From a bacterium (GTDB lineage Bacteria; Actinomycetota; Acidimicrobiia; Acidimicrobiales; CATQHL01): a stretch of 5,213 nucleotides of DNA. This document shows, piece after piece, positions 1 to 5,213 of this stretch. Location of the stretch: positions 1 to 5,213 of the forward strand of contig JAPPKQ010000245.1 of the NCBI GenBank assembly GCA_028819945.1, written 5' to 3'. How positions within the stretch are numbered: the first letter of the stretch is position 1; each line of letters starts with the position of its first letter. The notes beneath the pieces are model-generated. The model was not told the DNA's origin, did no database searches, and saw only the letters and a program-made list of their open reading frames with translations. The translations under genes and the position numbers were made by a program.

Positions 1-378
1 ATATGGTGCGGCTACACCCGGCGCCGCCCCCGCCCGGCCGCCATCGCGGGGCGGGGGAGCGGGCGGGCTACTTGGGCGGTCGCCGGCGCCGCTGCCGGTT
101 TGGCCGGGGCCATGATCGTGCTGGGCACCGACAAGCGCCTCTATGCCACAGTCGCCGACCCGGTCGGCTACAGCGGGTTCTTCCTCGCGCTGCTGGCAGG
201 CATGAACGCCGCAGCCATCGTGGCGCTGGGGTTCCTCCTGGCCGCACTGGTTCGGGGCGCGGAGTCGCTTCAGATAGGCGTCGGCCTGGCACCTGAGATC
301 ATCGATGCCATGATCGGCCTGGCCCTGCTGGGATTCGTCGTGCGCCGGCGGCTCCTCGAGCGGCGCGGGGTGACCTGA
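1..378 (+). CDS. ABC transporter permease, YufP/BmpB-like (nucleoside-type importer), C-terminal part
   Basis: This is the C-terminal 125 residues of an inner-membrane permease; the reading frame is open from base 1, so the start lies outside the window. Its likely role is one half of the membrane channel of an ABC importer of the branched-chain amino acid/nucleoside permease superfamily (BPD_transp_2). Visible features are an AA-x-AG stretch followed by WAVAGAAAGLAGAMIVLG (about residues 26-43), which matches the A-x-SGALAGLAGA-x-x-x-LG pattern typical of YufP-like permeases. After it come a GYSGF segment with a long hydrophobic stretch (about 56-85) and a last membrane helix (about 99-115) ending in a basic tail, VRRRLLERR. 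The TGA stop overlaps the ATG of the next gene by one base (TGATG), so the two permeases are probably co-translated and form a heterodimer. The first 25 visible residues are unusually rich in Arg, Pro and Gly. The substrate cannot be read from sequence; the assignment rests on family pattern and on the YufQ-like neighbour. Confidence 0.8.
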   Translation: MWCGYTRRRPRPAAIAGRGSGRATWAVAGAAAGLAGAMIVLGTDKRLYATVADPVGYSGFFLALLAGMNAAAIVALGFLLAALVRGAESLQIGVGLAPEIIDAMIGLALLGFVVRRRLLERRGVT

Positions 379-1370
379 TGGAGTTCTGGGAGAGTCTCGC
401 CTCCTCGGCGGTGCGCCTCACCGTGCCCATCGGATTGGCCGCCCTCGGCGAGTTGATCTCTGAACGCGCCGGGGTGCTGAACCTGGGGCTCGAGGGGTAC
501 ATGGCCGCCGGAGCGTTCGCCGGGCTCACGACGGCGGCAGTCACCGGCAGTGCCACTGCGGGCATCGCGGTGGCGATCGCGACGGGGCTCGCGGCGGCGT
601 CGATCATGGCGATCGTCTCGGTGCGGTTCGGTGCCGGGCAGATCATTTGCGGCTTCGCCGTGCTATTCCTGTGCCTCGGCGTCGTGGACTTCCTGGCTGC
701 GCAGCGAGCGAACCAGCGGGTGACCATCGAGAGCATCGCCTTGCCGCCTCGCCAGTCCATCGCCGGTCTCGCCGACGTGCCCGCCGTGGGTGCCGCACTG
801 TTCTCCCAGAACGTCTTCTACTGGATGCTCTTGGCCCTGGCCGCGGTGACGGGCTGGATATTCGCCCGCACGTCGGCCGGCTTGTCCCTGACCGCAGCGG
901 GCCACGACCCCGCAGTCGTTGAGGCCAAGGGCGGACGCCCGATCCGGCTGCGCGCCGCCGCGGTCCTGCTGTGCGGGGCGCTCGGCGGCCTCGGCGGGGC
1001 GGCGCTCAGCATGGGCGCCATCGGCTCGTTCGCGCCGGGGCAGATCAACGGCCGGGGATTCGTGGCGATCGCGGTCGTGATCCTCGGGCGCTGGCGCACT
1101 GGCGGCGTCGTGGCGGCGGCGCTGCTGTTCGGATTCTCCGAGGCCCTGCAACTGCGCCTCTCCGACGCCACCGAAGTCCCGGTGCAGCTCCTCGGCATGC
1201 TGCCCTGGGTCGTCCTGATACTCATGCTCGTGGCAGGCGCCCGGCGAGCCACCGAGCCCGGTGCCCTCGGAGACACTTTCGCGCCCCTCGAACCCGGCGC
1301 CCTCGAGCGCCGGCTGCGAGCCCTGGTGCGCCGCGGCGCTCCGCCGGCCGCGGCCGACGAGACACGATGA
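378..1370 (+). CDS. ABC transporter permease, YufQ/BmpC-like (nucleoside-type importer)
   Basis: A complete 330-residue membrane permease, probably the second channel subunit pairing with the gene just upstream. Three signatures place it in the YufQ/BmpC (NupQ-like) branch. Near the N-terminus, SERAGVLNLGLEGY (residues 28-41) matches the SERSGV-x-N-x-GLEG pattern. A cytoplasmic loop G-H-D-P starting at residue 175, followed by a Gly/Ala-rich helix, corresponds to the G-x-N-P coupling loop that contacts the ATPase. GRGFVAIAVVILGRWR (225-240) matches the family's GRGF-x-A-x-A-x-x-I-x-GRW block, followed by a hydrophobic LLFGFSEALQLRL stretch. About eight hydrophobic segments are spread from residue 10 to 285. 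The ATG overlaps the upstream stop, with only a weak GGGG tract (366-369) ahead of it, so translational coupling is likely. Odd feature: the last 45 or so residues are hydrophilic and Pro/Arg-rich, longer than the tail expected for this family. Substrates known for the family are nucleosides and related purine compounds; the substrate here is inferred only broadly. Confidence 0.88.
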   Translation: MEFWESLASSAVRLTVPIGLAALGELISERAGVLNLGLEGYMAAGAFAGLTTAAVTGSATAGIAVAIATGLAAASIMAIVSVRFGAGQIICGFAVLFLCLGVVDFLAAQRANQRVTIESIALPPRQSIAGLADVPAVGAALFSQNVFYWMLLALAAVTGWIFARTSAGLSLTAAGHDPAVVEAKGGRPIRLRAAAVLLCGALGGLGGAALSMGAIGSFAPGQINGRGFVAIAVVILGRWRTGGVVAAALLFGFSEALQLRLSDATEVPVQLLGMLPWVVLILMLVAGARRATEPGALGDTFAPLEPGALERRLRALVRRGAPPAAADETR

Positions 1371-1414
1371 CAGCGCCGCCGGCCGCCGCGGCGACGCTCC
1401 GGCGCCCGTCGTGA
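1367..1414 (+). CDS. Possible 15-codon coupling ORF between permease and oxidoreductase
   Basis: A short frame starts at an ATG that overlaps the permease stop (ATGA, 1367-1370) and ends at a TGA overlapping the GTG start of the oxidoreductase (GTGA, 1411-1414). It would encode MTAPPAAAATLRRPS. No convincing Shine-Dalgarno sequence precedes either the ATG or the GTG. Passage of ribosomes from permease to oxidoreductase by re-initiation through this mini-ORF is therefore a reasonable inference. The peptide is Ala/Pro-rich and probably has no function of its own. Alternatives are chance in GC-rich DNA, or the true N-terminus of the oxidoreductase separated from it by a single-base indel. Confidence 0.3.
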   Translation: MTAPPAAAATLRRPS

Positions 1415-3798
1415 GCGAGTTCGACACCCGCCGCTGGGTCGGGCGCAGCGTCCGGCGCCTCGAGGACCCGCGGCTGCTGCGGGGCGAGGGCCGCTACGTG
1501 GCCGATCTGGTTCCGGAGGGTGCGCTCGTTGTGGCCTTCGTACGCTCACAGGTGGCGCACGGACTGCTGCGGCGCATCGACTCGACGGCCGCCGCGGCGA
1601 TGGCGGGCGTGGCGGCCGCCTACACCTGGGACGATCTGGCCTCGACCGTGCTGCCGCCGGTCGCCGAGTCGTCCGCCGAGGGCTATTCGTCGTGTCCTTA
1701 CCATCCTCTGGCCGACGGCACGGTGCGCTGGGTCGGCGAGCCGGTGGCCGCCGTCGTGGCCGAGAGCCGCGCCGTCGCCGCGGACGCCGCCGAACTTGTC
1801 GAGGTGCATGTCGAGGAGTGGCCTGCGCTCACCACGTTGGAGGCGGCGCTGGCCGCGGATGCGCCCCAACTGCACGCAACCGTGCCCGGCAACGTGTACA
1901 ACCGGTTCTCGGTCGCCGATCGGGGCTCGGTCGCCGAGGAGTTGGCGGCAGCCGAGCACCGGATGCAGATGCGGTTCCGCAGCCAGCGCGTGGCACCGGT
2001 ACCCCTCGAGCCTCGAGGAATAGTCGCCGAGTACCGCGCCGGCGACGGCGAACTGACCGTGTGGGTCTCGCATCAAGCCCCGCACCTGTTCCGCACAGGT
2101 CTGGCCCGCTTCCTGGCAATGGCCGAGTCGTCGATCCGGGTGATCTCGCCCGATGTCGGCGGCGGGTTCGGCGCCAAGCTGATCGTCTACCCCGAGGATC
2201 TCGTCGTGTGCGAGGCGGCGCGGCGTCTCGGCCGGCCGGTCTCTTGGACGAGCGAGCGGCGCGAAGACCTAGTCTCGTCGATGCAGGGGCGCGAGCAGCG
2301 CGTCGATCTCACGGTCGCCTACGACGGCGACGGCACGATCCGCGCCGTCGGCGCCGAAATCACCGCCGACAACGGCGCCAACGCCCCTTGGCCGTACACA
2401 GCGGCGCTCGACTCCGGCCAAGCCTCTGAGAACGTGACCGGCCCCTACGACGTGGCTGCCTACGAGCGGAGGGTGGCGGCCGTTGCCACGAACAAGCCTC
2501 CCATGGGCCCCTACCGCGGCGTCGGACGGGTCATGGCCTGCTTCGCCATGGAGCGGGCCATCGACGAGATCGCTGCCGATCTCGGTGCCGAGCCTCTTGA
2601 CGTGCGGGCGGCCAACGTGGTGCGCGACTACCCGTTCACCACGCCGACAGGACTGCGCTTCGCCAGCGGCTCGTCCGCTGAGAGCATCGATCTGCTGCGC
2701 CGACATTTCGATTTGGCGGCCATGCGGCGTCGCCACGCCGAGGCCCGCGCCGCCGGCGACTACGTGGGCGTCGGCTTCGCCGCCGCCGTGGAGCACAACT
2801 CGCTCGGCCCTGAGGAGGTGGCGCGCAAGGGGATCGACATCGGGCTCGGCTACGAGTCGGCGGCGGTGCGCGTCGAGCCCGACGGCGCAGTCGTGGTGCA
2901 GGCCGGTTCCCACAGCCACGGCCAAGGCCACGAGACCGCCTTGGCGCAGCTGACCGCTGATGCGCTCGGGATCGAAGTGACGGCCGTGACGGTGCGCTGC
3001 GGCGACACAGCCATCGCTCCGTACGGATTCGGGACCTGGGCCAGCCGCTCGATGGTGTGCGCGGGCGGCGCAGTGCTGCAGGCGGCGGGGGACGTGCGCC
3101 GCGGGGCGGTCCGTGTCGCTGCCGCTGCTCTCGAAGCGGCCGAGGAGGACTGCATCTACAGCGACGGAGGGGTCTCGGTTCGGGGCGCGCCTCGCAGCCG
3201 CTTGACGCTCGCGGAGATCGGCCAGATCGCCTACCACGAGGCGCAGCGCCTGCCCGCCCATCTGGATCCCGGCCTCGGGGCCACTCGGCGGTACCGGGCG
3301 CCCGATCCGGGATCCTTCACGAACGCCCTGCACGGTGCCGAGGTGAGAGTCGATACCGCGACCGGCCTCGTGGAGATCCTGCGTTACGCGGTGGTGGAGG
3401 ACTGCGGCACGATCATCAACCCGATGCTGGTGGACGGCCAGATCCACGGCGGCGTGGCTCAGGGCATCGGCCAGGCCCTCTTCGAGGAGTTGCGCTACGA
3501 CGACGCCGGCCAGCCGCTGGTCACGACGCTGGTGGACTACCTGGTGCCCAGCGCCGCGGAGGTCCCCAACATCGAGACGCTGCACATCGAGTCGCCTTCG
3601 CCGCTCACGCTCGGCGGCGTCAAGGGCATGGGTGAGGGCGGCGCAATCAACTCGCCCGCCGCGATCGCCAACGCCGTTGCCGACGCGCTCAGGCCGCTGG
3701 GGGTCAGAATAGATTGCACGCCCATCAGCCCTGAGTGGCTCGTAGCCGCGATCGCGCGTGCTCGCTCCGGCGCAGCCGCGGAGGGGAGAGACTCGTGA
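1411..3798 (+). CDS. Xanthine dehydrogenase family molybdopterin-binding (large) subunit
   Basis: A 795-residue molybdenum-cofactor subunit of an aerobic hydroxylase, which would insert a water-derived hydroxyl into a heterocycle or aldehyde. I chose the GTG at 1411 because the conserved opening WVGRSVRRLEDPRLLRGEGR begins nine residues later and the length then fits the family (about 770-810); an in-frame extension to 1261 would only read across the permease gene. Domains: an a/b hammerhead (about 20-135), then two Moco-binding domains (about 150-390 and 415-770). Visible motifs are EPRG (200-203), GGGFGAK (250-256), PYRGVGR (367-373), HGQGHE (503-508), Q-x-HGG-x-x-QG (677-685) and GMGEGG, whose Glu742 is the expected catalytic base. 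The position of the active-site Cys of true CO dehydrogenase (AYxCSFR) is Gly370 here, so this is a form II-like hydroxylase and not a CO dehydrogenase. The partner [2Fe-2S] and FAD subunits are not in the window. The stop overlaps the next gene's start. The exact substrate is unknown; the transporter and amidohydrolase neighbours favour an N-heterocycle. Confidence 0.93.
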   Translation: MSEFDTRRWVGRSVRRLEDPRLLRGEGRYVADLVPEGALVVAFVRSQVAHGLLRRIDSTAAAAMAGVAAAYTWDDLASTVLPPVAESSAEGYSSCPYHPLADGTVRWVGEPVAAVVAESRAVAADAAELVEVHVEEWPALTTLEAALAADAPQLHATVPGNVYNRFSVADRGSVAEELAAAEHRMQMRFRSQRVAPVPLEPRGIVAEYRAGDGELTVWVSHQAPHLFRTGLARFLAMAESSIRVISPDVGGGFGAKLIVYPEDLVVCEAARRLGRPVSWTSERREDLVSSMQGREQRVDLTVAYDGDGTIRAVGAEITADNGANAPWPYTAALDSGQASENVTGPYDVAAYERRVAAVATNKPPMGPYRGVGRVMACFAMERAIDEIAADLGAEPLDVRAANVVRDYPFTTPTGLRFASGSSAESIDLLRRHFDLAAMRRRHAEARAAGDYVGVGFAAAVEHNSLGPEEVARKGIDIGLGYESAAVRVEPDGAVVVQAGSHSHGQGHETALAQLTADALGIEVTAVTVRCGDTAIAPYGFGTWASRSMVCAGGAVLQAAGDVRRGAVRVAAAALEAAEEDCIYSDGGVSVRGAPRSRLTLAEIGQIAYHEAQRLPAHLDPGLGATRRYRAPDPGSFTNALHGAEVRVDTATGLVEILRYAVVEDCGTIINPMLVDGQIHGGVAQGIGQALFEELRYDDAGQPLVTTLVDYLVPSAAEVPNIETLHIESPSPLTLGGVKGMGEGGAINSPAAIANAVADALRPLGVRIDCTPISPEWLVAAIARARSGAAAEGRDS
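3783..3788 (+). promoter_or_regulatory. Strong Shine-Dalgarno for the cysteine hydrolase
   Basis: GGGGAG lies inside a purine run (GAGGGGAGAG, 3781-3790), six bases before the GTG at 3795. It is the clearest ribosome-binding site in the window and fixes the hydrolase start at 3795, rather than at an earlier in-frame alternative start at 3735 inside the upstream gene. It sits within the last codons of the oxidoreductase. Confidence 0.75.
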
Positions 3799-4565
3799 GC
3801 CGACCGACTGTCGCCGAGCCAACCGGAATCGACACCGGGGGCGCCGACCGGCCCGAGGCGCGCCGGGCCGCCGAACGCTTGGCGCATCGCACGCCGCTGT
3901 GGACCCTGGCTGAGAAGGTGCGGCCGGAGCACTGCGCTCTCGTCGTGATCGACGTCCAGAACGAGTTCTGCGCACCCGGCGGCATGATGGACTGCGAGGG
4001 CTTGCCGCTGGATGCTGTCGAGGCGATGGCGCGGCGCATCCCGGCGACGATCGATGCCGCCCGAGCCGCCGGCGCCACGGTCGTCTTCGTCCGGAACACC
4101 TATTCGACCGGCGACAACCACTACCTCAGCGACGTGTGGCTCGAGCAGGCCACCCGGCGCCGGGCAGGCAGCTACACCCTTCGGGAGGTCTGCGCCGAGG
4201 GTTCGTTCGGCTGGCGCTTCTTCGAGGGCATCGAGCCCCTCGCCGGCGAGCCGGTCGTCACCAAGCACCGCTTCGGTGCGTTCCACGCCACCGACCTCGA
4301 CGTGATCCTGCGCTCGAAGGGCGTCCGCACGGTCGTGTTCGTGGGCGTGGCGTCCAACGTGTGCGTGGAGACCAGCGCCCGCGAGGCCTTCCTGCGCGAC
4401 TACTACGTGGTGTTCACCTCCGACGGCACCGCCGCCTACGACGACGAGAGCCACCGCAACACTCTCGCTGTGATCGACCGCTACTTCGGTGAGGTTGTTC
4501 CCGTCGCCGACGTCGAGGCCGCCTGGGGTGCCGCTTCGGTCGATCCGGCCGGACCGAACCGCTGA
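3795..4565 (+). CDS. Isochorismatase-family cysteine hydrolase, RutB-like amidohydrolase
   Basis: A 256-residue cytoplasmic hydrolase of the isochorismatase fold. The expected catalytic triad is present: Asp53 in VVIDVQNEF, Lys157 in VVTKHRFGAF, and nucleophile Cys190 in GVASNVCVE, where the preceding residues match the family's cis-peptide turn. The segment from EGSFGW (135-140) through K-x-R-x-GAF, LD-x-ILRSKG and NVCVE-x-x-x-R runs parallel to E. coli RutB, ureidoacrylate amidohydrolase of pyrimidine breakdown. Related members include maleamate amidohydrolase (NicF), N-carbamoylsarcosine amidase and biuret hydrolase, so the reaction is probably hydrolysis of a linear amide or ureide. The GTG start follows a strong Shine-Dalgarno sequence and overlaps the upstream stop as GTGA, linking it to the oxidoreductase. 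The N-terminal 45 residues before the first strand are longer than in RutB and include LWTLAEKV. True isochorismatase is unlikely given the neighbours. The family is certain; the substrate is not. Confidence 0.9.
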   Translation: MSRPTVAEPTGIDTGGADRPEARRAAERLAHRTPLWTLAEKVRPEHCALVVIDVQNEFCAPGGMMDCEGLPLDAVEAMARRIPATIDAARAAGATVVFVRNTYSTGDNHYLSDVWLEQATRRRAGSYTLREVCAEGSFGWRFFEGIEPLAGEPVVTKHRFGAFHATDLDVILRSKGVRTVVFVGVASNVCVETSAREAFLRDYYVVFTSDGTAAYDDESHRNTLAVIDRYFGEVVPVADVEAAWGAASVDPAGPNR

Positions 4566-4585
4566 CCGGGGATGCCGAGTTGTGA

Positions 4586-4600
4586 CGACCTGAGAGGTCG
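4586..4600. terminator. Candidate hairpin between convergent genes
   Basis: A perfect 6-bp inverted repeat, CGACCT / AGGTCG, encloses a GAG loop in the 42-base gap between the convergent hydrolase and CobC-like genes. No T-rich tract follows on either strand, so it is not a classic intrinsic terminator. Its location is where a bidirectional terminator is expected, and U-less hairpins are known in high-GC actinobacteria. A chance palindrome is possible. Confidence 0.4.
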
Positions 4601-4607
4601 CCGCTGT

Positions 4608-5213
4608 TCACGTAATCCCGGCGGCGCCCGCGCCTTGCGCACCCGCCCGGTCCAGGCCCGCCCTGTCGAGTGCCGCGGTCAGGCGTTCGAGTCCGGCGGT
4701 GTCGGGGATCGCGACCCTTGCCACGCCCTCCAACCCGAAGCTCGTGCAGTCCCGTACCAGCACGCCGTGCGGGGCAAGCGCCCCACGCAGGCCCGGTGCC
4801 TGCACCAGCACCCACGGGGCGTCGGCGGCTTCCACGTCGAATCCCCGCGCCGCGAGCACCTCGACCAGATCCGCTCGTGCCGAGGCGATTGCCGCCGACC
4901 AGCTGGTGAGGTCGGCGAGTTCCAGCAGGTCGCCCAGCAGGGCCAGAGCGAGCGACCCGACCGCCCAGTGCGGTTGCCGGCGGGCGAACTGTGCCACGTC
5001 GTCGGCGATCAAGTAGCCCAGTCGCAGTCCCGGACAGGCGAACGTCTTGGTCAGCGAGCCCACGACGATCCCGTCACGGCTTGCCGTCCAGCGGCCGGTC
5101 GCCAACCCGTAGAACGCTTCGTCCCACACGTCGGCGGTTTCCTCGGAACCCGCCAGGCGCCCCGAGGGGTTGTGCGGGTCGCTGCGCCAGGTCGGCCCCG
5201 AGTCGCCGCGGGG
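4608..5213 (-). CDS. PLP-dependent aminotransferase, CobC/CobD-like threonine-phosphate decarboxylase, C-terminal part
   Basis: The right edge cuts the gene; 201 residues of the C-terminal part are visible and the start lies beyond base 5213. It is a fold-type I PLP enzyme of the aminotransferase class I/II family. Counting from the first visible residue, it shows SDPHNPSG (11-18), equivalent to the family's N-P-x-x-PTG turn, then DEAFY (31-35), with the Asp that pairs with the PLP pyridine nitrogen. SLTKTFACPGLRLGY (53-67) follows, with Lys56 as the Schiff-base lysine and Arg64 as a phosphate-binding residue. Near the end, LVRDCTSFGL and RVAIPD (166-171) provide the substrate-carboxylate arginine. 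SLTK-x-x-A-x-PGLRLGY and RDC-x-SFGL resemble L-threonine-O-3-phosphate decarboxylase (Salmonella CobD, or CobC elsewhere), which makes aminopropanol phosphate for the cobalamin side arm, more than histidinol-phosphate aminotransferase (HisC). HisC-like activity remains possible. The gene converges on the catabolic operon. Its C-terminus carries a short LDRAG-LDRAG repeat and an Ala/Gly-rich tail. Confidence 0.75.
   Translation of the reverse strand, partial: PRGDSGPTWRSDPHNPSGRLAGSEETADVWDEAFYGLATGRWTASRDGIVVGSLTKTFACPGLRLGYLIADDVAQFARRQPHWAVGSLALALLGDLLELADLTSWSAAIASARADLVEVLAARGFDVEAADAPWVLVQAPGLRGALAPHGVLVRDCTSFGLEGVARVAIPDTAGLERLTAALDRAGLDRAGAQGAGAAGIT

Noticed and set aside
3..296. Alternative frame at the left edge (97 codons)
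   Set aside because: It is Arg/Gly/Pro-rich shadow coding over the permease; the frame open from base 1 shows the membrane-helix pattern and the overlap with the next gene.
1261..1410. In-frame N-terminal extension of the oxidoreductase from an upstream GTG
   Set aside because: This stretch lies inside the well-supported permease gene, lacks similarity to hydroxylase N-termini, and the conserved VGRSVRRLEDPRLL opening starts just after 1411.
663..1549. Two long minus-strand frames opposite the second permease and the oxidoreductase start
   Set aside because: They are compositional shadows of the sense genes; their translations are low-complexity and lack membrane or domain patterns.
2004..2017. 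CCTCGAG direct repeat that is also near-palindromic
   Set aside because: It encodes the conserved PLEPRG motif of the hydroxylase family, so protein constraint and codon choice explain it.
1411..3798. Annotation as aerobic CO dehydrogenase large subunit (coxL)
   Set aside because: The AYxCSFR signature with the copper-binding cysteine is absent; the equivalent loop is PYRGVGR.
2269..3975. 568-codon open frame on the minus strand, opposite the oxidoreductase and hydrolase start
   Set aside because: It is antisense to a gene with unmistakable family motifs, its translation is Arg/Gly/His-rich with no recognisable domain, and long antisense frames are expected in DNA of this GC content.

Overview
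The window is very GC-rich DNA (roughly 70% by eye) with tightly packed genes, stop/start overlaps and GTG starts. This points to a high-GC bacterium, most likely an actinobacterium. That placement is an inference from composition and protein style, because no phylogenetic marker is present.

Layout: four genes read left to right and appear to be one operon. They are (1) the C-terminal part of an ABC transporter permease of the YufP/BmpB type, cut by the left edge; (2) a complete second permease of the YufQ/BmpC type (378-1370); (3) a molybdopterin-binding large subunit of the xanthine dehydrogenase family (1411-3798); and (4) an isochorismatase-fold cysteine hydrolase resembling the RutB/ureidoacrylate amidohydrolase group (3795-4565). 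Each junction is an overlap (TGATG at 376-380, GTGA at 3795-3798), except between the second permease and the oxidoreductase. That gap is bridged exactly by a 15-codon ORF with an ATGA overlap at its start and a GTGA overlap at its end. After a 42-base intergenic gap holding a small hairpin, a convergent gene on the minus strand (4608-5213, cut by the right edge) encodes the C-terminal part of a PLP-dependent enzyme that looks like threonine-phosphate decarboxylase of cobalamin synthesis.

How the genes may work together (inference): a nucleoside/nucleobase-type ABC importer brings in an N-heterocyclic compound, a molybdenum hydroxylase oxidises it, and a RutB/NicF-like amidohydrolase cleaves an amide or ureide formed later in the pathway. 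Purine, pyrimidine or nicotinate-type catabolism would all fit, and the sequence does not decide among them. The [2Fe-2S] and FAD partner subunits of the hydroxylase are not in the window. The CobC-like gene faces the operon and is probably unrelated to it.

I see no mobile elements, CRISPR array, tRNA or rRNA. The genes belong to known families. The less ordinary points are the combination of transporter, hydroxylase and amidohydrolase, the small bridging ORF, and the hydrophilic tail on the second permease. I do not see strong evidence for an entirely undescribed system.
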